From NCBI GenBank assembly GCA_020849725.1, contig JADLAZ010000221.1:1-21574 (forward strand): a stretch of DNA of 21,574 nt, in the 5' to 3' direction. Position 1 is the first letter of the stretch; the number at the start of each line of letters is the position of its first letter. The translations under genes were made by a program, and so were the position numbers. This document shows positions 6,562 to 14,166 of the stretch, piece after piece. The stretch comes from Chloroflexota bacterium (lineage in GTDB: Bacteria; Chloroflexota; Chloroflexia; Thermomicrobiales; JADLAZ01). The notes under the pieces were generated by a model. That model was given only the letters and a program-made list of their open reading frames with translations, was not told where the DNA came from and made no database searches.

Positions 6562-6865
6562 CTACCACCGCGCCGGCCGCAGCGCGTTCCCGTCCGTGAT
6601 GTCCACGACGCCACCCGGCACGCGCACGCGGAACACCCGGCCGCCGTTGCCGACGATCTCACCGGTAACCGGCTGGCCGTCGACGACGGTACTGACGCGC
6701 TGGCCGATGCGCTACCAGACCTGTTCGAGCGGCGGTGTCAACGTGGCAACGGACATGCGCCCAGACCCGGTGCTGAGGGTCGTAGCCGTAGCCCTCGTCA
6801 TCCAGCAGCCGCCGGCAGTGAGAGCAGATGACGGGCGGCCGGTCGGGGATGGGCGCGGCGTTCAT
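6562..6865 (-). pseudogene. Small Cys-rich phage-like ORF, apparently frameshifted
   Basis: From an ATG at 6865 one frame gives PPVICSHCRRLLDDEGYGYD then RVWAHVRCH, a C-x2-C...H-x3-C pattern like a small zinc ribbon, and continues as Arg-rich nonsense to 6659. Near 6710 a second frame begins right after a TAG. It reads IGQRVSTVVDGQPVTGEIVG and FRVRVPGGVVDITDGNALRP to a stop at 6562, a good KOW/SH3-like beta segment without its own start codon. The simplest reading is one roughly 100-residue protein split by a frameshift near 6706-6720. The alternative is two overlapping genes. No ribosome site was seen. It lies in the segment that separates the two CRISPR blocks. Confidence 0.4.
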
Positions 6866-6940
6866 GTTAGGCGCTGCGCCCGTGAATGCGTCGATAGGCG
6901 CGGACCCGCCGTCGCCACCCCCCCGCGCACGGTGACAGGC

Positions 6941-6977
6941 CTTTCAAGCCCTCACGCGGGAGCACGGCCATTGTGAC
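6941..6977 (-). repeat. Degenerate terminal repeat of the main array
   Basis: This leader-distal copy carries about seven changes from the array consensus. It shares the CTCAC and GGCC variants with all three repeats of the remnant at 5368-5548. It therefore belongs to the same older repeat lineage and marks the trailer end of the array. Confidence 0.9.
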
Positions 6978-8667
6978 GGCAGCGGGTTGGTCCGCGCCCG
7001 TGGCCCACCGTTCTTTCAATCCCTCAGTCGGGTTGACGGCTATTGTGACATGAGCTTCCTGACCCAACTGCGGGCCAACGCCACCAACTTTCAATCCCTC
7101 AGTCGGGTTGACGGCTATTGTGACCCCCAGGAGGCGCCGATGTGGGTCCAACTGCGCCGGGTGAACTTTCAATCCCTCAGTCGGGTTGACGGCTATTGTG
7201 ACCCGCGTGGTCGGCGACGGTCTGGCTGGCCGCCGTGATCTTTCAATCCCTCAGTCGGGTTGACGGCTATTGTGACGCGCTCAGCTACGTCCACACCAAC
7301 GTCAGCCCGGACCTCCACTTTCAATCCCTCAGTCGGGTTGACGGCTATTGTGACGGACACACCCCGCACGTCATGGCGAACCCATACACTTTCAATCCCT
7401 CAGTCGGGTTGACGGCTATTGTGACTTCACGCCCGTCCAGTTGGCCGAGCCGTGGCTGTTCTTTCAATCCCTCAGTCGGGTTGACGGCTATTGTGACGCG
7501 ACCTCGGCCCGGTTGACGTAGGGCGAGGCCCCAAACCTTTCAATCCCTCAGTCGGGTTGACGGCTATTGTGACCTCGCAGCCCCCCAGCGCGACCTCGGC
7601 CCGGTTGACCTTTCAATCCCTCAGTCGGGTTGACGGCTATTGTGACCGGACACATGGGAGGCAGTGCGGGCATGAGCTACGACTTTCAATCCCTCAGTCG
7701 GGTTGACGGCTATTGTGACGGCAGCGTGCGGCCGTACCCCGGCTCAGGGCTGATCTTTCAATCCCTCAGTCGGGTTGACGGCTATTGTGACGCCAGCCAG
7801 CAGTCGCTGACGACGACGGTGACGGACTTTCAATCCCTCAGTCGGGTTGACGGCTATTGTGACCCGTCTCGACCCGGTTGCTGCTGCTGGCGCTCTGGAC
7901 CCTTTCAATCCCTCAGTCGGGTTGACGGCTATTGTGACCCGGCCACGTCGCCCGCGTCGATGCGCCCCATCGCCTTTCAATCCCTCAGTCGGGTTGACGG
8001 CTATTGTGACCTGTGACGACCTACCGCCAGATTGCCCACAAGCTCCCTTTCAATCCCTCAGTCGGGTTGACGGCTATTGTGACCAGAAGGAGCGGAAGCG
8101 ACCGGACAGGCAGAAGCCGCTTTCAATCCCTCAGTCGGGTTGACGGCTATTGTGACGTGTCCTGCCGCTCGGTGTGGTCGCTGTCCGGCGTCTTTCAATC
8201 CCTCAGTCGGGTTGACGGCTATTGTGACACGGCTGCTGCTGGTTCGGCGTGATGATGTTGAGGTCTTTCAATCCCTCAGTCGGGTTGACGGCTATTGTGA
8301 CAACCGTCATCTCCTGCACGCGCACCGTTGTACCAGCCTTTCAATCCCTCAGTCGGGTTGACGGCTATTGTGACCATCGGCCTGACCGTCAGCCCGGCCG
8401 ACACGACCCACTTTCAATCCCTCAGTCGGGTTGACGGCTATTGTGACGCCACGGATGCCCGAGGCGCGCTCTAGCCCACGCGCCTTTCAATCCCTCAGTC
8501 GGGTTGACGGCTATTGTGACCTCATCGGCGGCAGTGGCATCAACTGGCTGGTGGGTGCTTTCAATCCCTCAGTCGGGTTGACGGCTATTGTGACCTCGTC
8601 CTCGTCCTCCTGCCAGCACAGGTGACTGCCCTTTCAATCCCTCAGTCGGGTTGACGGCTATTGTGAC

Positions 8668-8903
8668 AAAGCCGGCCGGGCTGTGCCGGCTATCAAACGT
8701 GTGGTAGCAGCGCCAGCCCAGCACACGGGCCGCATCCAGCACTGCCTGCTGCAGGACGCGCTCGGTCATGGCGGGCGCGGTGGCGGTCATCGTCGCCCCC
8801 AGCGCGCGGCCAGCCGTCGCGTCTGCTCGGCAATCAGCGCGTCCCGCCGCACCTCGGCACAGGCCGGGCAGCTATCCGTGGGCAGCCCGTGCGCGCCGGC
8901 GGC
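8668..8903 (-). other. 236-nt over-long inter-repeat unit of phage-like coding DNA
   Basis: Between two perfect repeats (ending 8667, starting 8904) lie 236 nt instead of the usual 33-41. No repeat remnant is visible inside. On the minus strand it encodes, without interruption, the last 38 residues of one protein (LPTDSCPACAEVRRDALIAE..., stop at 8789-8787). The stop overlaps by ATGA the start (8790) of a second protein that runs 41 codons to the edge. The second opens MTERVLQQAVLDAARVLGW and continues through DSRHSPAGF, as VRR-NUC nuclease-fold proteins of phages do. It is thus a contiguous slice of a phage-like genome. It could be an abnormally long acquired spacer, a recombination product or an assembly artefact. 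Confidence 0.85.
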
Positions 8904-9230
8904 CTTTCAATCCCTCAGTCGGGTTGACGGCTATTGTGACCGGCCGCGATCACGCGCGTCTTCACCGGCCGGGACTACTTTCAATCCCTCAGTCGGGTTG
9001 ACGGCTATTGTGACCTCATCCATCCCGACACCACGACTCCGAGCTAACCCTTTCAATCCCTCAGTCGGGTTGACGGCTATTGTGACTGGCGGCGTAGGCG
9101 GCGGCGTAGGCGGCGGTGGCGGCCTTTCAATCCCTCAGTCGGGTTGACGGCTATTGTGACGCGCATCTCACCTGAGTAGCGGTGCTCGATTGCCTTTCAA
9201 TCCCTCAGTCGGGTTGACGGCTATTGTGAC

Positions 9231-9451
9231 GGGCTCATCCCAAGCCGTCAAACTTGCCCGAAGAAGAGCACCTTCCGTAGGGCTTCAAGGCACGATCGCG
9301 CGGAGGTCTGGCCTGGGACGTACGGCGACCGGTCGTCTGATGTGCTAATGCCTGGAAATGCCCCTGTGGGAGCGGATCGCGAACCCCTCGGCGCACGGTG
9401 CGGCGTTCCGGTTCGCGCTGGTCTGCCGCTGCGATCGACGCGTCGAGCCGG
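9231..9451 (-). promoter_or_regulatory. CRISPR leader between cas2 and the array
   Basis: This 221-nt gene-free stretch separates the cas2 stop (9454-9452) from the first, leader-proximal repeat (9194-9230) and is transcribed on the minus strand. It is not A/T-rich, unlike many leaders, and no consensus promoter stands out; TTGAAG at 9288-9283 is the only -35-like hexamer noticed. A 12-bp palindrome, TCGACGCGTCGA, lies at 9435-9446 just after cas2. A 9-bp inverted repeat links the leader (AGCCGTCAA on plus, 9243-9251) to the first repeat (TTGACGGCT, 9214-9222). Leader status is inferred from position and repeat polarity. Confidence 0.7.
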
Positions 9452-9763
9452 CTACACAATGTATGCCGTCGCCTCGACTGGCGGAGGCAGGCCGCAGGAG
9501 CGAATGCGGCGCTTGCAGGCCGCACAGAGGACGTAACATCGCACCAGGTCGTCAGGCGCCGCCAGATCATCGAGCCCCGCCCACATCCGCTCGAGCTGGC
9601 GCTCGTCGAGCCAGAGCTCATAGACGCTCCCCTGGATCCGCCCGCCGAAGGCCAGCAGCCACGCCGCCATGCGGGCGCGACGCTGGTCATCCGTGACGTC
9701 GTAGGCCACGACGACCAGCGCCGCCGGCGATGCGCTCACCTTGTGGCGCTCCTGGCGGCTCAT
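9452..9763 (-). CDS. cas2: Cas2, adaptation complex subunit
   Basis: This 103-residue protein has the Cas2 ferredoxin-like core: LVVVAYDVTDDQRRARMAAWL (the conserved Asp is residue 22 on the first strand), FGGRIQGSVYELWLD, and a C-terminal cysteine-rich segment (YVLCAACKRRIRSCG). Cas2 dimerises and bridges two Cas1 dimers to integrate spacers at the leader end of the array. The ATG at 9763 overlaps the cas1 stop by 4 nt. The leader and array begin directly downstream. Confidence 0.95.
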   Translation of the reverse strand: MSRQERHKVSASPAALVVVAYDVTDDQRRARMAAWLLAFGGRIQGSVYELWLDERQLERMWAGLDDLAAPDDLVRCYVLCAACKRRIRSCGLPPPVEATAYIV

Positions 9764-10755
9764 CGCTTGCTGAATGAGACATAGGCCGGCACCTCGCCGA
9801 GCAGGAATTTCGCCAACAGCCGCGCCTGGAGTTCAATAGCCCGGCGATGGCTGACCTGCCGATCGAGCACCGGATGGTGGAGCACGCTGTCGAGTTTGCG
9901 CTCGAACTGCGTCAGGAAGACCTTGCGCGCCTGGGCGTTCAGCCGGCACTCCGTCGGCGTCCGGTCGAAGTCGTTCGGGGCGATCATCTTCAGCCGAATC
10001 AGCGCCACGACCAGCGCGTCGACGACGATCGGCCGGAACTCCTCGATCAGATCGAGCGCCAGTGACTCGCGGCCGTACCGCATCGCGTGGAGGTAGCCCA
10101 GGTGCGGGTCGAAGCCGACGGTGCGCGCGGCAGTCGTCGCCACGCCGGTCAGCAGCGCGTAGCCGAACGAGAGCATCGCATTCACCGGGTCGGGCGGCGG
10201 CCGGCGCTGCCGCTGTCGGAACGCGAACCCGTTGACAGACACGATCGCGCCGAAGGCCGGAAAGTAGCGCGCCGCACCGTCACCCTCGACACCACGCAGG
10301 CTGTCGAGCGTCGGCGCGGTCGCGGCCTGGCCGCGTAGCGCCTCCAGCGCGGCCAGCACGTCGTCGCCAACCGCCGCGCCCTCCCGCCGGGCGCGCAGCA
10401 ACAGCGCCCGCGTGTTGCGCAGCTTGCCAGCAACCATCGGCCGGGCGATCGCCAGCGTCAACGCCGGGTCATCGGCCGCCCGGAACTGCGCCCGCCGCAG
10501 CGGGATCGTCTTCGCCTCGGCCGGCTCCCACCGTCCGACCCATTCGCCGCGTGGGCCGATGTAGCCGACCCCGATGCCGTCCGCGCTCAACTCGCGCAGC
10601 GCCGCCCCTGAGAACGAGACGTCCCCGCAGCAGATTACCTCGGTCACCTGCTCGAGCGGAATGCGCACCGTCTGGTCGGCCGACCGGCGCACCAGCAGCG
10701 TCCGGCCTTCCTTGCGGACGAAGGCCCGGTCCTCGGTCACGTAGAGCGTCGTCAT
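9760..10755 (-). CDS. cas1: Cas1 spacer integrase
   Basis: This 331-residue protein starts at the ATG at 10755-10753, overlapping the cas4 stop by 4 nt; an upstream ATG at 10842 would run inside cas4. The N-terminal beta domain (1-90) is followed by the helical catalytic domain with LRGVEGDGARYFPAFG-type sequence (Glu157), GFDPHLGYLH (His223) and SLALDLIEEFRP (Asp235, Glu238), the metal ligands of the family. Length is normal for Cas1. It makes the adaptation complex with Cas2 and, through the adjoining gene, with Cas4. It is a separate protein, not the Cas4-Cas1 fusion typical of type I-G. Confidence 0.97.
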   Translation of the reverse strand: MTTLYVTEDRAFVRKEGRTLLVRRSADQTVRIPLEQVTEVICCGDVSFSGAALRELSADGIGVGYIGPRGEWVGRWEPAEAKTIPLRRAQFRAADDPALTLAIARPMVAGKLRNTRALLLRARREGAAVGDDVLAALEALRGQAATAPTLDSLRGVEGDGAARYFPAFGAIVSVNGFAFRQRQRRPPPDPVNAMLSFGYALLTGVATTAARTVGFDPHLGYLHAMRYGRESLALDLIEEFRPIVVDALVVALIRLKMIAPNDFDRTPTECRLNAQARKVFLTQFERKLDSVLHHPVLDRQVSHRRAIELQARLLAKFLLGEVPAYVSFSKR

Positions 10756-11417
10756 CGCGCCTCCCGCATCGGCTGCGCCGCCGCTACCCAGCGCGGCAGG
10801 TCGTCCGGCAGGCAGATCGGCTCGTGCTGACAGTGACGGCACCGCGGCCCAACCAGGCCGGCCGGCGGCGACGTCTGATCGACCAGGGCGCGCGCCTGCC
10901 GCAGCGCCGCGCGCGCCAGTGCCTCGTTGGCCCCCGTCCAGGGCACGTCGCGGTAGCGCCGCGAGTCGCTGAAGAATGCGCGCAGCCGCACATCGGCCGG
11001 CAGGGACGGCCCGGACCAGTCAACGCGCGCCGCGTGCTCGCGCAGGGCGAGCGCCTGCACGATGACCTGGGCCATCACGCCAAGCCAGGCGACCGGAGGC
11101 GCCTTCCCGGCCTTGTACTCGGTGATCGTCACCATCGCCGGCGTGACGATCACCTCGTCGATCACGCCGCGCACGCCGAGGCGAGGTGCGTAGACCGGCA
11201 GATGGCGAAAGGTCACGCCCTCGGGCGTCTCGGGCCTGGCCTCGTCCATCACCTGATGCCGCCGCAGCCCGCGCTCCATGTGGACGTTGAGCGGATCGTC
11301 CCCCAGCGTGAATCGGTACCAGGCCTGGCGCGGGCAGTAGAGCATCGCTTCCACCATCCGGATCGGCACCAGCACGGCGTCCTCGTCGGCGATCGAGCCG
11401 GGGATCGCGGTCACCAT
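10752..11417 (-). CDS. cas4: Cas4 Fe-S nuclease
   Basis: This 221-residue RecB-like exonuclease has a four-cysteine Fe-S cluster: Cys28 in LYCPRQAWY and Cys193, Cys196 and Cys202 in PRCRHCQHEPIC. Nuclease residues are Asp87 in GVRGVIDEV and Glu100-x-Lys102 in ITEYKAG; the QhxxY-like helix is near Gln117. Cas4 trims prespacers and selects them by PAM, setting spacer orientation. The start is the ATG at 11417-11415 with GGGAGGTGAC upstream, 4 nt after the cas6 stop. A longer frame exists but would extend into cas6 with a Pro/Arg-rich, non-family sequence. Confidence 0.95.
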   Translation of the reverse strand: MVTAIPGSIADEDAVLVPIRMVEAMLYCPRQAWYRFTLGDDPLNVHMERGLRRHQVMDEARPETPEGVTFRHLPVYAPRLGVRGVIDEVIVTPAMVTITEYKAGKAPPVAWLGVMAQVIVQALALREHAARVDWSGPSLPADVRLRAFFSDSRRYRDVPWTGANEALARAALRQARALVDQTSPPAGLVGPRCRHCQHEPICLPDDLPRWVAAAQPMREAR

Positions 11418-11421
11418 GCTG

Positions 11422-12264
11422 TCACCTCCCGGCGGGCAGCGCCGGCGCCAGCGCCTCGGTCTGCCCGAACCCGCGCCCGGTCTTCGCGCCCGTCCCGCAG
11501 ATGGTGGCGAAGCGCGCCAGGGCCGCCAGGGCCGGTCGCCCGGCCGCCTCCCGGCCATGCCAGCGATAGGAGCATTCCCCCAGGAACCCGGTCAGCGCTG
11601 CCGTCGGCTCGTCGACGACGGCGGTATGGACGTCGCGCAGCCCGACCAGGCCGATCGTCTCCCCGAGCGCCTCCGGGCTCGTCGGCAGCCAGTCGAGCGT
11701 TCGGTCGTCGGTCAGCTTCCAGGCCCGCAACCAGGAGGCGACGACCGGCCCCGGGTCGGGCGTGAGGTGGAGGCGCCCGCTCCCATCCGGGTGGCGCCCA
11801 AATCCGAACAGGGTCGGCGAGGTGAATCGGACCGATACGGTGGCCGCTGGTGGTCCCAGGAGCAGGTCGCTGCACGTCCATGCGCCGGCCAGGCGCCAGG
11901 CGAGCAGCACGGCCGGGCGTCCGACCAGCGTCAGCGGCGCGTCTGTCGCCCCGAGCAGCGCCTCGTGGATCAGATCGGCCAGCGCCGGCTCCCACACACC
12001 GACGCCGAGCGTCGCTCGGGCCAGGTTGCCGTTCAGCGGGCGGATCGTGACCGGCGAGATGCTGAGCGCCTTGCGCCGGTTCGCGTCGTGCAGGGCCGAC
12101 GCCCGGTCCGGATCGGCATGCCGCAGCAGCGCCAGCACGACGCCCTGCGCCGCCTCGAAGCGCTGGCACGGGCTGGCCGGACGGCCGGCCTCGCCGCGCC
12201 AGCCCTCGATAGCGACCTCCAGTTCGTAGCGCCGGAGGTAGGCATCAGGCGCCGGGGCGATCAT
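11422..12264 (-). CDS. cas6: Cas6 crRNA-processing endoribonuclease
   Basis: This 280-residue protein has the Cas6 double-ferredoxin (RAMP) layout. His59 in ALHDANRRKALSISPV is the likely catalytic histidine. VSVRFTSPTLFGFG (residues 143-156) is a typical central strand. The C-terminal Gly-rich loop CGTGAKTGRGFGQ occupies 256-268. It should cut the minus-strand transcript within each repeat, leaving an AUUGAAAG 5' handle. The ATG at 12264 lies inside the end of cas5 (20-nt overlap), with GCGGAGG as ribosome site. Presence of cas6 excludes type I-C. Confidence 0.92.
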   Translation of the reverse strand: MIAPAPDAYLRRYELEVAIEGWRGEAGRPASPCQRFEAAQGVVLALLRHADPDRASALHDANRRKALSISPVTIRPLNGNLARATLGVGVWEPALADLIHEALLGATDAPLTLVGRPAVLLAWRLAGAWTCSDLLLGPPAATVSVRFTSPTLFGFGRHPDGSGRLHLTPDPGPVVASWLRAWKLTDDRTLDWLPTSPEALGETIGLVGLRDVHTAVVDEPTAALTGFLGECSYRWHGREAAGRPALAALARFATICGTGAKTGRGFGQTEALAPALPAGR

Positions 12265-12982
12265 CGTCTGCCTCCGCTGGTGGCAGCTCGGCCAGCGTAT
12301 ACCCGGTCTCCGTCCAGCGCTCGACGCGCAGCGGCAGGGTGACGATCCGGCGCACGCGATCCGCCCCGAGCTGGGGGATGCGCCGGCGATCCGGCACCCG
12401 GTAGACGTTCAGCCGCTCCCAGGATGGGGCGGGGCCGAGGTCGTCGATCACCACCGCGTGGCCCCGTGCCGGGGCCGGCGCCGTACCGCTGGCCGGATCG
12501 GACGTGAGCTCGACGAAGCCATCGGGCGGCGCCGCCGCCCAGTGGGCCGGCGCCAGTGGCTGGACGAGCGACTCAGCCGTGCCGAGCGCCCTCAGATGGG
12601 CCAGCGCCAGGGTCAGCGAATCTCGCCGCTCGTCAGGCACCGAACCGATCGCCAGCGCGAACGGCTCGGCCATGTGGGCATACTCCCGCATCCCGACCGA
12701 GCCGATCAGCGGCTCGCCGGCAGTGTCGGCCTTGTAGATGCGGACGGTGGCGGTCGAGACCGTCAGCCGGGCCGGCGGGCGCCAGAGGACACGCAGCGGG
12801 GCCAGCCAGTCGAGGTGCTCCGGCGCCCGCACTGCCCCCTCGGCTTCCAGCATCTGCGCCAGCAGCGCCAGCTTGATACCGGCCGGCGTCGGGCAGGGCA
12901 ACGTCCGCGCGGCGAAGGCGTTCGTGGTCAACATCCGGAACGAGAAGAGGCTGACGAGGTGGAACTCTGTGATCGCATACAT
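12245..12982 (-). CDS. cas5: Cas5 effector subunit
   Basis: This 245-residue RAMP protein starts at the ATG at 12982-12980 with a perfect AGGAGG 8 nt upstream; a further upstream ATG gives a poor extension. It has the Cas5 opening ITEFHLVSLFSFR, then ARTLPCPTPAGIKLALLAQ (residues about 26-44), equivalent to the PTPS..I.G motif, and SVGMREYAHM near residue 95, matching the FREY segment of DevS/Csc1-like Cas5 proteins. Cas5 caps the crRNA 5' handle in Cascade. It sits 93 nt after cas7 and overlaps cas6. Its sequence does not tell the subtype. Confidence 0.82.
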   Translation of the reverse strand: MYAITEFHLVSLFSFRMLTTNAFAARTLPCPTPAGIKLALLAQMLEAEGAVRAPEHLDWLAPLRVLWRPPARLTVSTATVRIYKADTAGEPLIGSVGMREYAHMAEPFALAIGSVPDERRDSLTLALAHLRALGTAESLVQPLAPAHWAAAPPDGFVELTSDPASGTAPAPARGHAVVIDDLGPAPSWERLNVYRVPDRRRIPQLGADRVRRIVTLPLRVERWTETGYTLAELPPAEADDDRPGA

Positions 12983-13075
12983 CGGCGACGCCTCCTGAGC
13001 CAGGTGGGATTGACGTCCGGCGAGCGGGGCCATGACGGCCGCCCGGCAGGCATGCCCGCTACGCGTGCGGTGCCG

Positions 13076-14110
13076 TCAGCCGGCCCGAACCAGCGCTGCC
13101 AATCCGGTGAGCAGGTGGCCCAACTCGCCAAGATCGGCGAACGGCAGCACGAAATGCTCACTGCCGCCCCGGTCGAAGGCGGCGGCAACCCTCCCCATCT
13201 GGGTCACGAAGTCGTCCGCCAACGGCGAATAGACGATCGGCGGCAGCGCCGCCACCGAGACGGCGACCGCACCCTGCACGCCGTGCACGTGGGGCAGTTG
13301 GGTATTGCGCCCGGCGCCGCCGGGGAGGGCGATCGTGTGGAAGAGTGCCGTCAGCACCGCCGCCGCCCGCGCCTGCCAGGTCGCCTCGTCGATCACGCGC
13401 TCGGTCGAGATATCATTGCGCCCGATCCGCGCCAGGTCGCAGCTGGCGACGAAGGCATAGCGGCCGCTGGAGGCCGGCTTGGTGAAGATGTTCTGGCCCA
13501 GGTTCGAACCTTCGCCGCCGTCGCCGGTCGGGTCGCCCGGCACCAGCTTGACGTGCGTGTACCGCCCGGTGCGCACCTGCGCCGGGATGCCCAACTGCCA
13601 GGCAAACTGGACGGTACTCCGCCGCGGCGCGTTGCGGCCCGGCTGGCCCTTCTCACTCGCAGTGACGAGCAGCCCGGCCACGTCGTCGATCGTGCAGCGC
13701 CGGACCAGCGCGGTGACCACATCGGCGTTGCTGACCTTGTCGGCTTTCTGCTTGGCCAGTGCCTGCAGCTCGGCATCGGCGTTGAGGCGGTTCGGATCGC
13801 TCTGGCGACACGGGTCGCACAGCGGCAGCGCCGCGGCGTCGGCCGGTCGATCGGCGATCGAGGCGCGCAGATAGTCGACGAAGGCGTGCTTGAGCGTGTC
13901 CCCGGAGATCGCGTTGACCTGGACGATCTCGTCGCCGGCCACGACATCGACCTGGCGGGGCACGGTGGCGTTGTTGCGCGACCCTTCGTTGTTGAGCGCG
14001 TGCGCTGCTAGCTCCACTCGCGCCGCCACGGCCACCCCAGTGAGTGGGCGCCCCGCCCGCGCCGCCACCACCTGCTCGAGGGTCTGGACGTCCACCGTCT
14101 GGTCAGTCAT
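13076..14110 (-). CDS. cas7: Cas7 backbone subunit, DevR/Csa2-like
   Basis: This 344-residue RAMP protein starts at the ATG at 14110-14108 with AGGAGG upstream. It shows VELAAHALNNEGSRNNATVP (about residues 30-50), VNAISGDTLKHAFVDYL (about 65-81) and DDVAGLLV. RRSTVQFAWQLG and SGRYAFVASCDLARIG follow. These correspond to the aLN.eg..N, vsG..lrha and rrSs..fsw motifs of the DevR/Csa2/Cst2 Cas7 group, not the Csc2 type expected in I-D. Multiple copies coat the crRNA guide. A CDPC pair near residue 105 may bind metal. It is 56 nt after the cas8-like gene. Confidence 0.85.
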   Translation of the reverse strand: MTDQTVDVQTLEQVVAARAGRPLTGVAVAARVELAAHALNNEGSRNNATVPRQVDVVAGDEIVQVNAISGDTLKHAFVDYLRASIADRPADAAALPLCDPCRQSDPNRLNADAELQALAKQKADKVSNADVVTALVRRCTIDDVAGLLVTASEKGQPGRNAPRRSTVQFAWQLGIPAQVRTGRYTHVKLVPGDPTGDGGEGSNLGQNIFTKPASSGRYAFVASCDLARIGRNDISTERVIDEATWQARAAAVLTALFHTIALPGGAGRNTQLPHVHGVQGAVAVSVAALPPIVYSPLADDFVTQMGRVAAAFDRGGSEHFVLPFADLGELGHLLTGLAALVRAG

Positions 14111-14166
14111 GTCATTCCTCCTCATGAACGCCTGTCCGATCGAATCCACCTGGCTGACCACGCCGC

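Larger units (their letters stand above)
6941..9230 (-). CRISPR. Main CRISPR array, 29 repeats of 37 nt
   Basis: Repeats start at 6941, 7013, 7088, 7166, 7240, 7318, 7389, 7461, 7537, 7610, 7683, 7755, 7827, 7902, 7974, 8047, 8120, 8192, 8265, 8338, 8411, 8484, 8558, 8631, 8904, 8978, 9050, 9124 and 9194. All but the first are identical. Ordinary spacers are 33-41 nt, mostly 35-37; one unit is 236 nt. Transcription is on the minus strand: in that sense the repeat begins GTCACAATAGCC and ends GAGGGATTGAAAG, the conserved type I 3' end. The degenerate repeat lies at the low-coordinate end, and cas2 and the leader lie at the high end. A CAACCC/GGG-A-TTG stem is possible, with Cas6 cleavage leaving an 8-nt AUUGAAAG handle. 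Confidence 0.98.

Noticed and set aside
6987..8625. Repeated open frames encoding peptides with FQSLSRVDGYCD or NPSVGLTAIVT units
   Set aside because: They are translations of the CRISPR repeats and spacers, not proteins.
9283..9288. TTGAAG as the CRISPR promoter -35 box
   Set aside because: No acceptable -10 box at 16-18 nt, so the array promoter is left unassigned.
9231..9451. Leader as part of a longer minus-strand coding frame (9690-9235)
   Set aside because: This frame overlaps cas2 in another phase and is compositionally random; position and repeat polarity favour a leader.
11418..11558. N-terminal extension of cas4
   Set aside because: It would overlap cas6 and is Arg/Pro/Gly-rich; the GGGAGGTGAC site clearly marks the start at 11417.
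10551..11765. 404-codon plus-strand open frame
   Set aside because: Antisense to cas1, cas4 and cas6; extremely Arg/Pro/Ala-rich, typical shadow in GC-rich DNA.
12458..14011. 517-codon plus-strand open frame
   Set aside because: Antisense to cas5 and cas7, Arg/Gly/Gln-rich, no recognisable domain.
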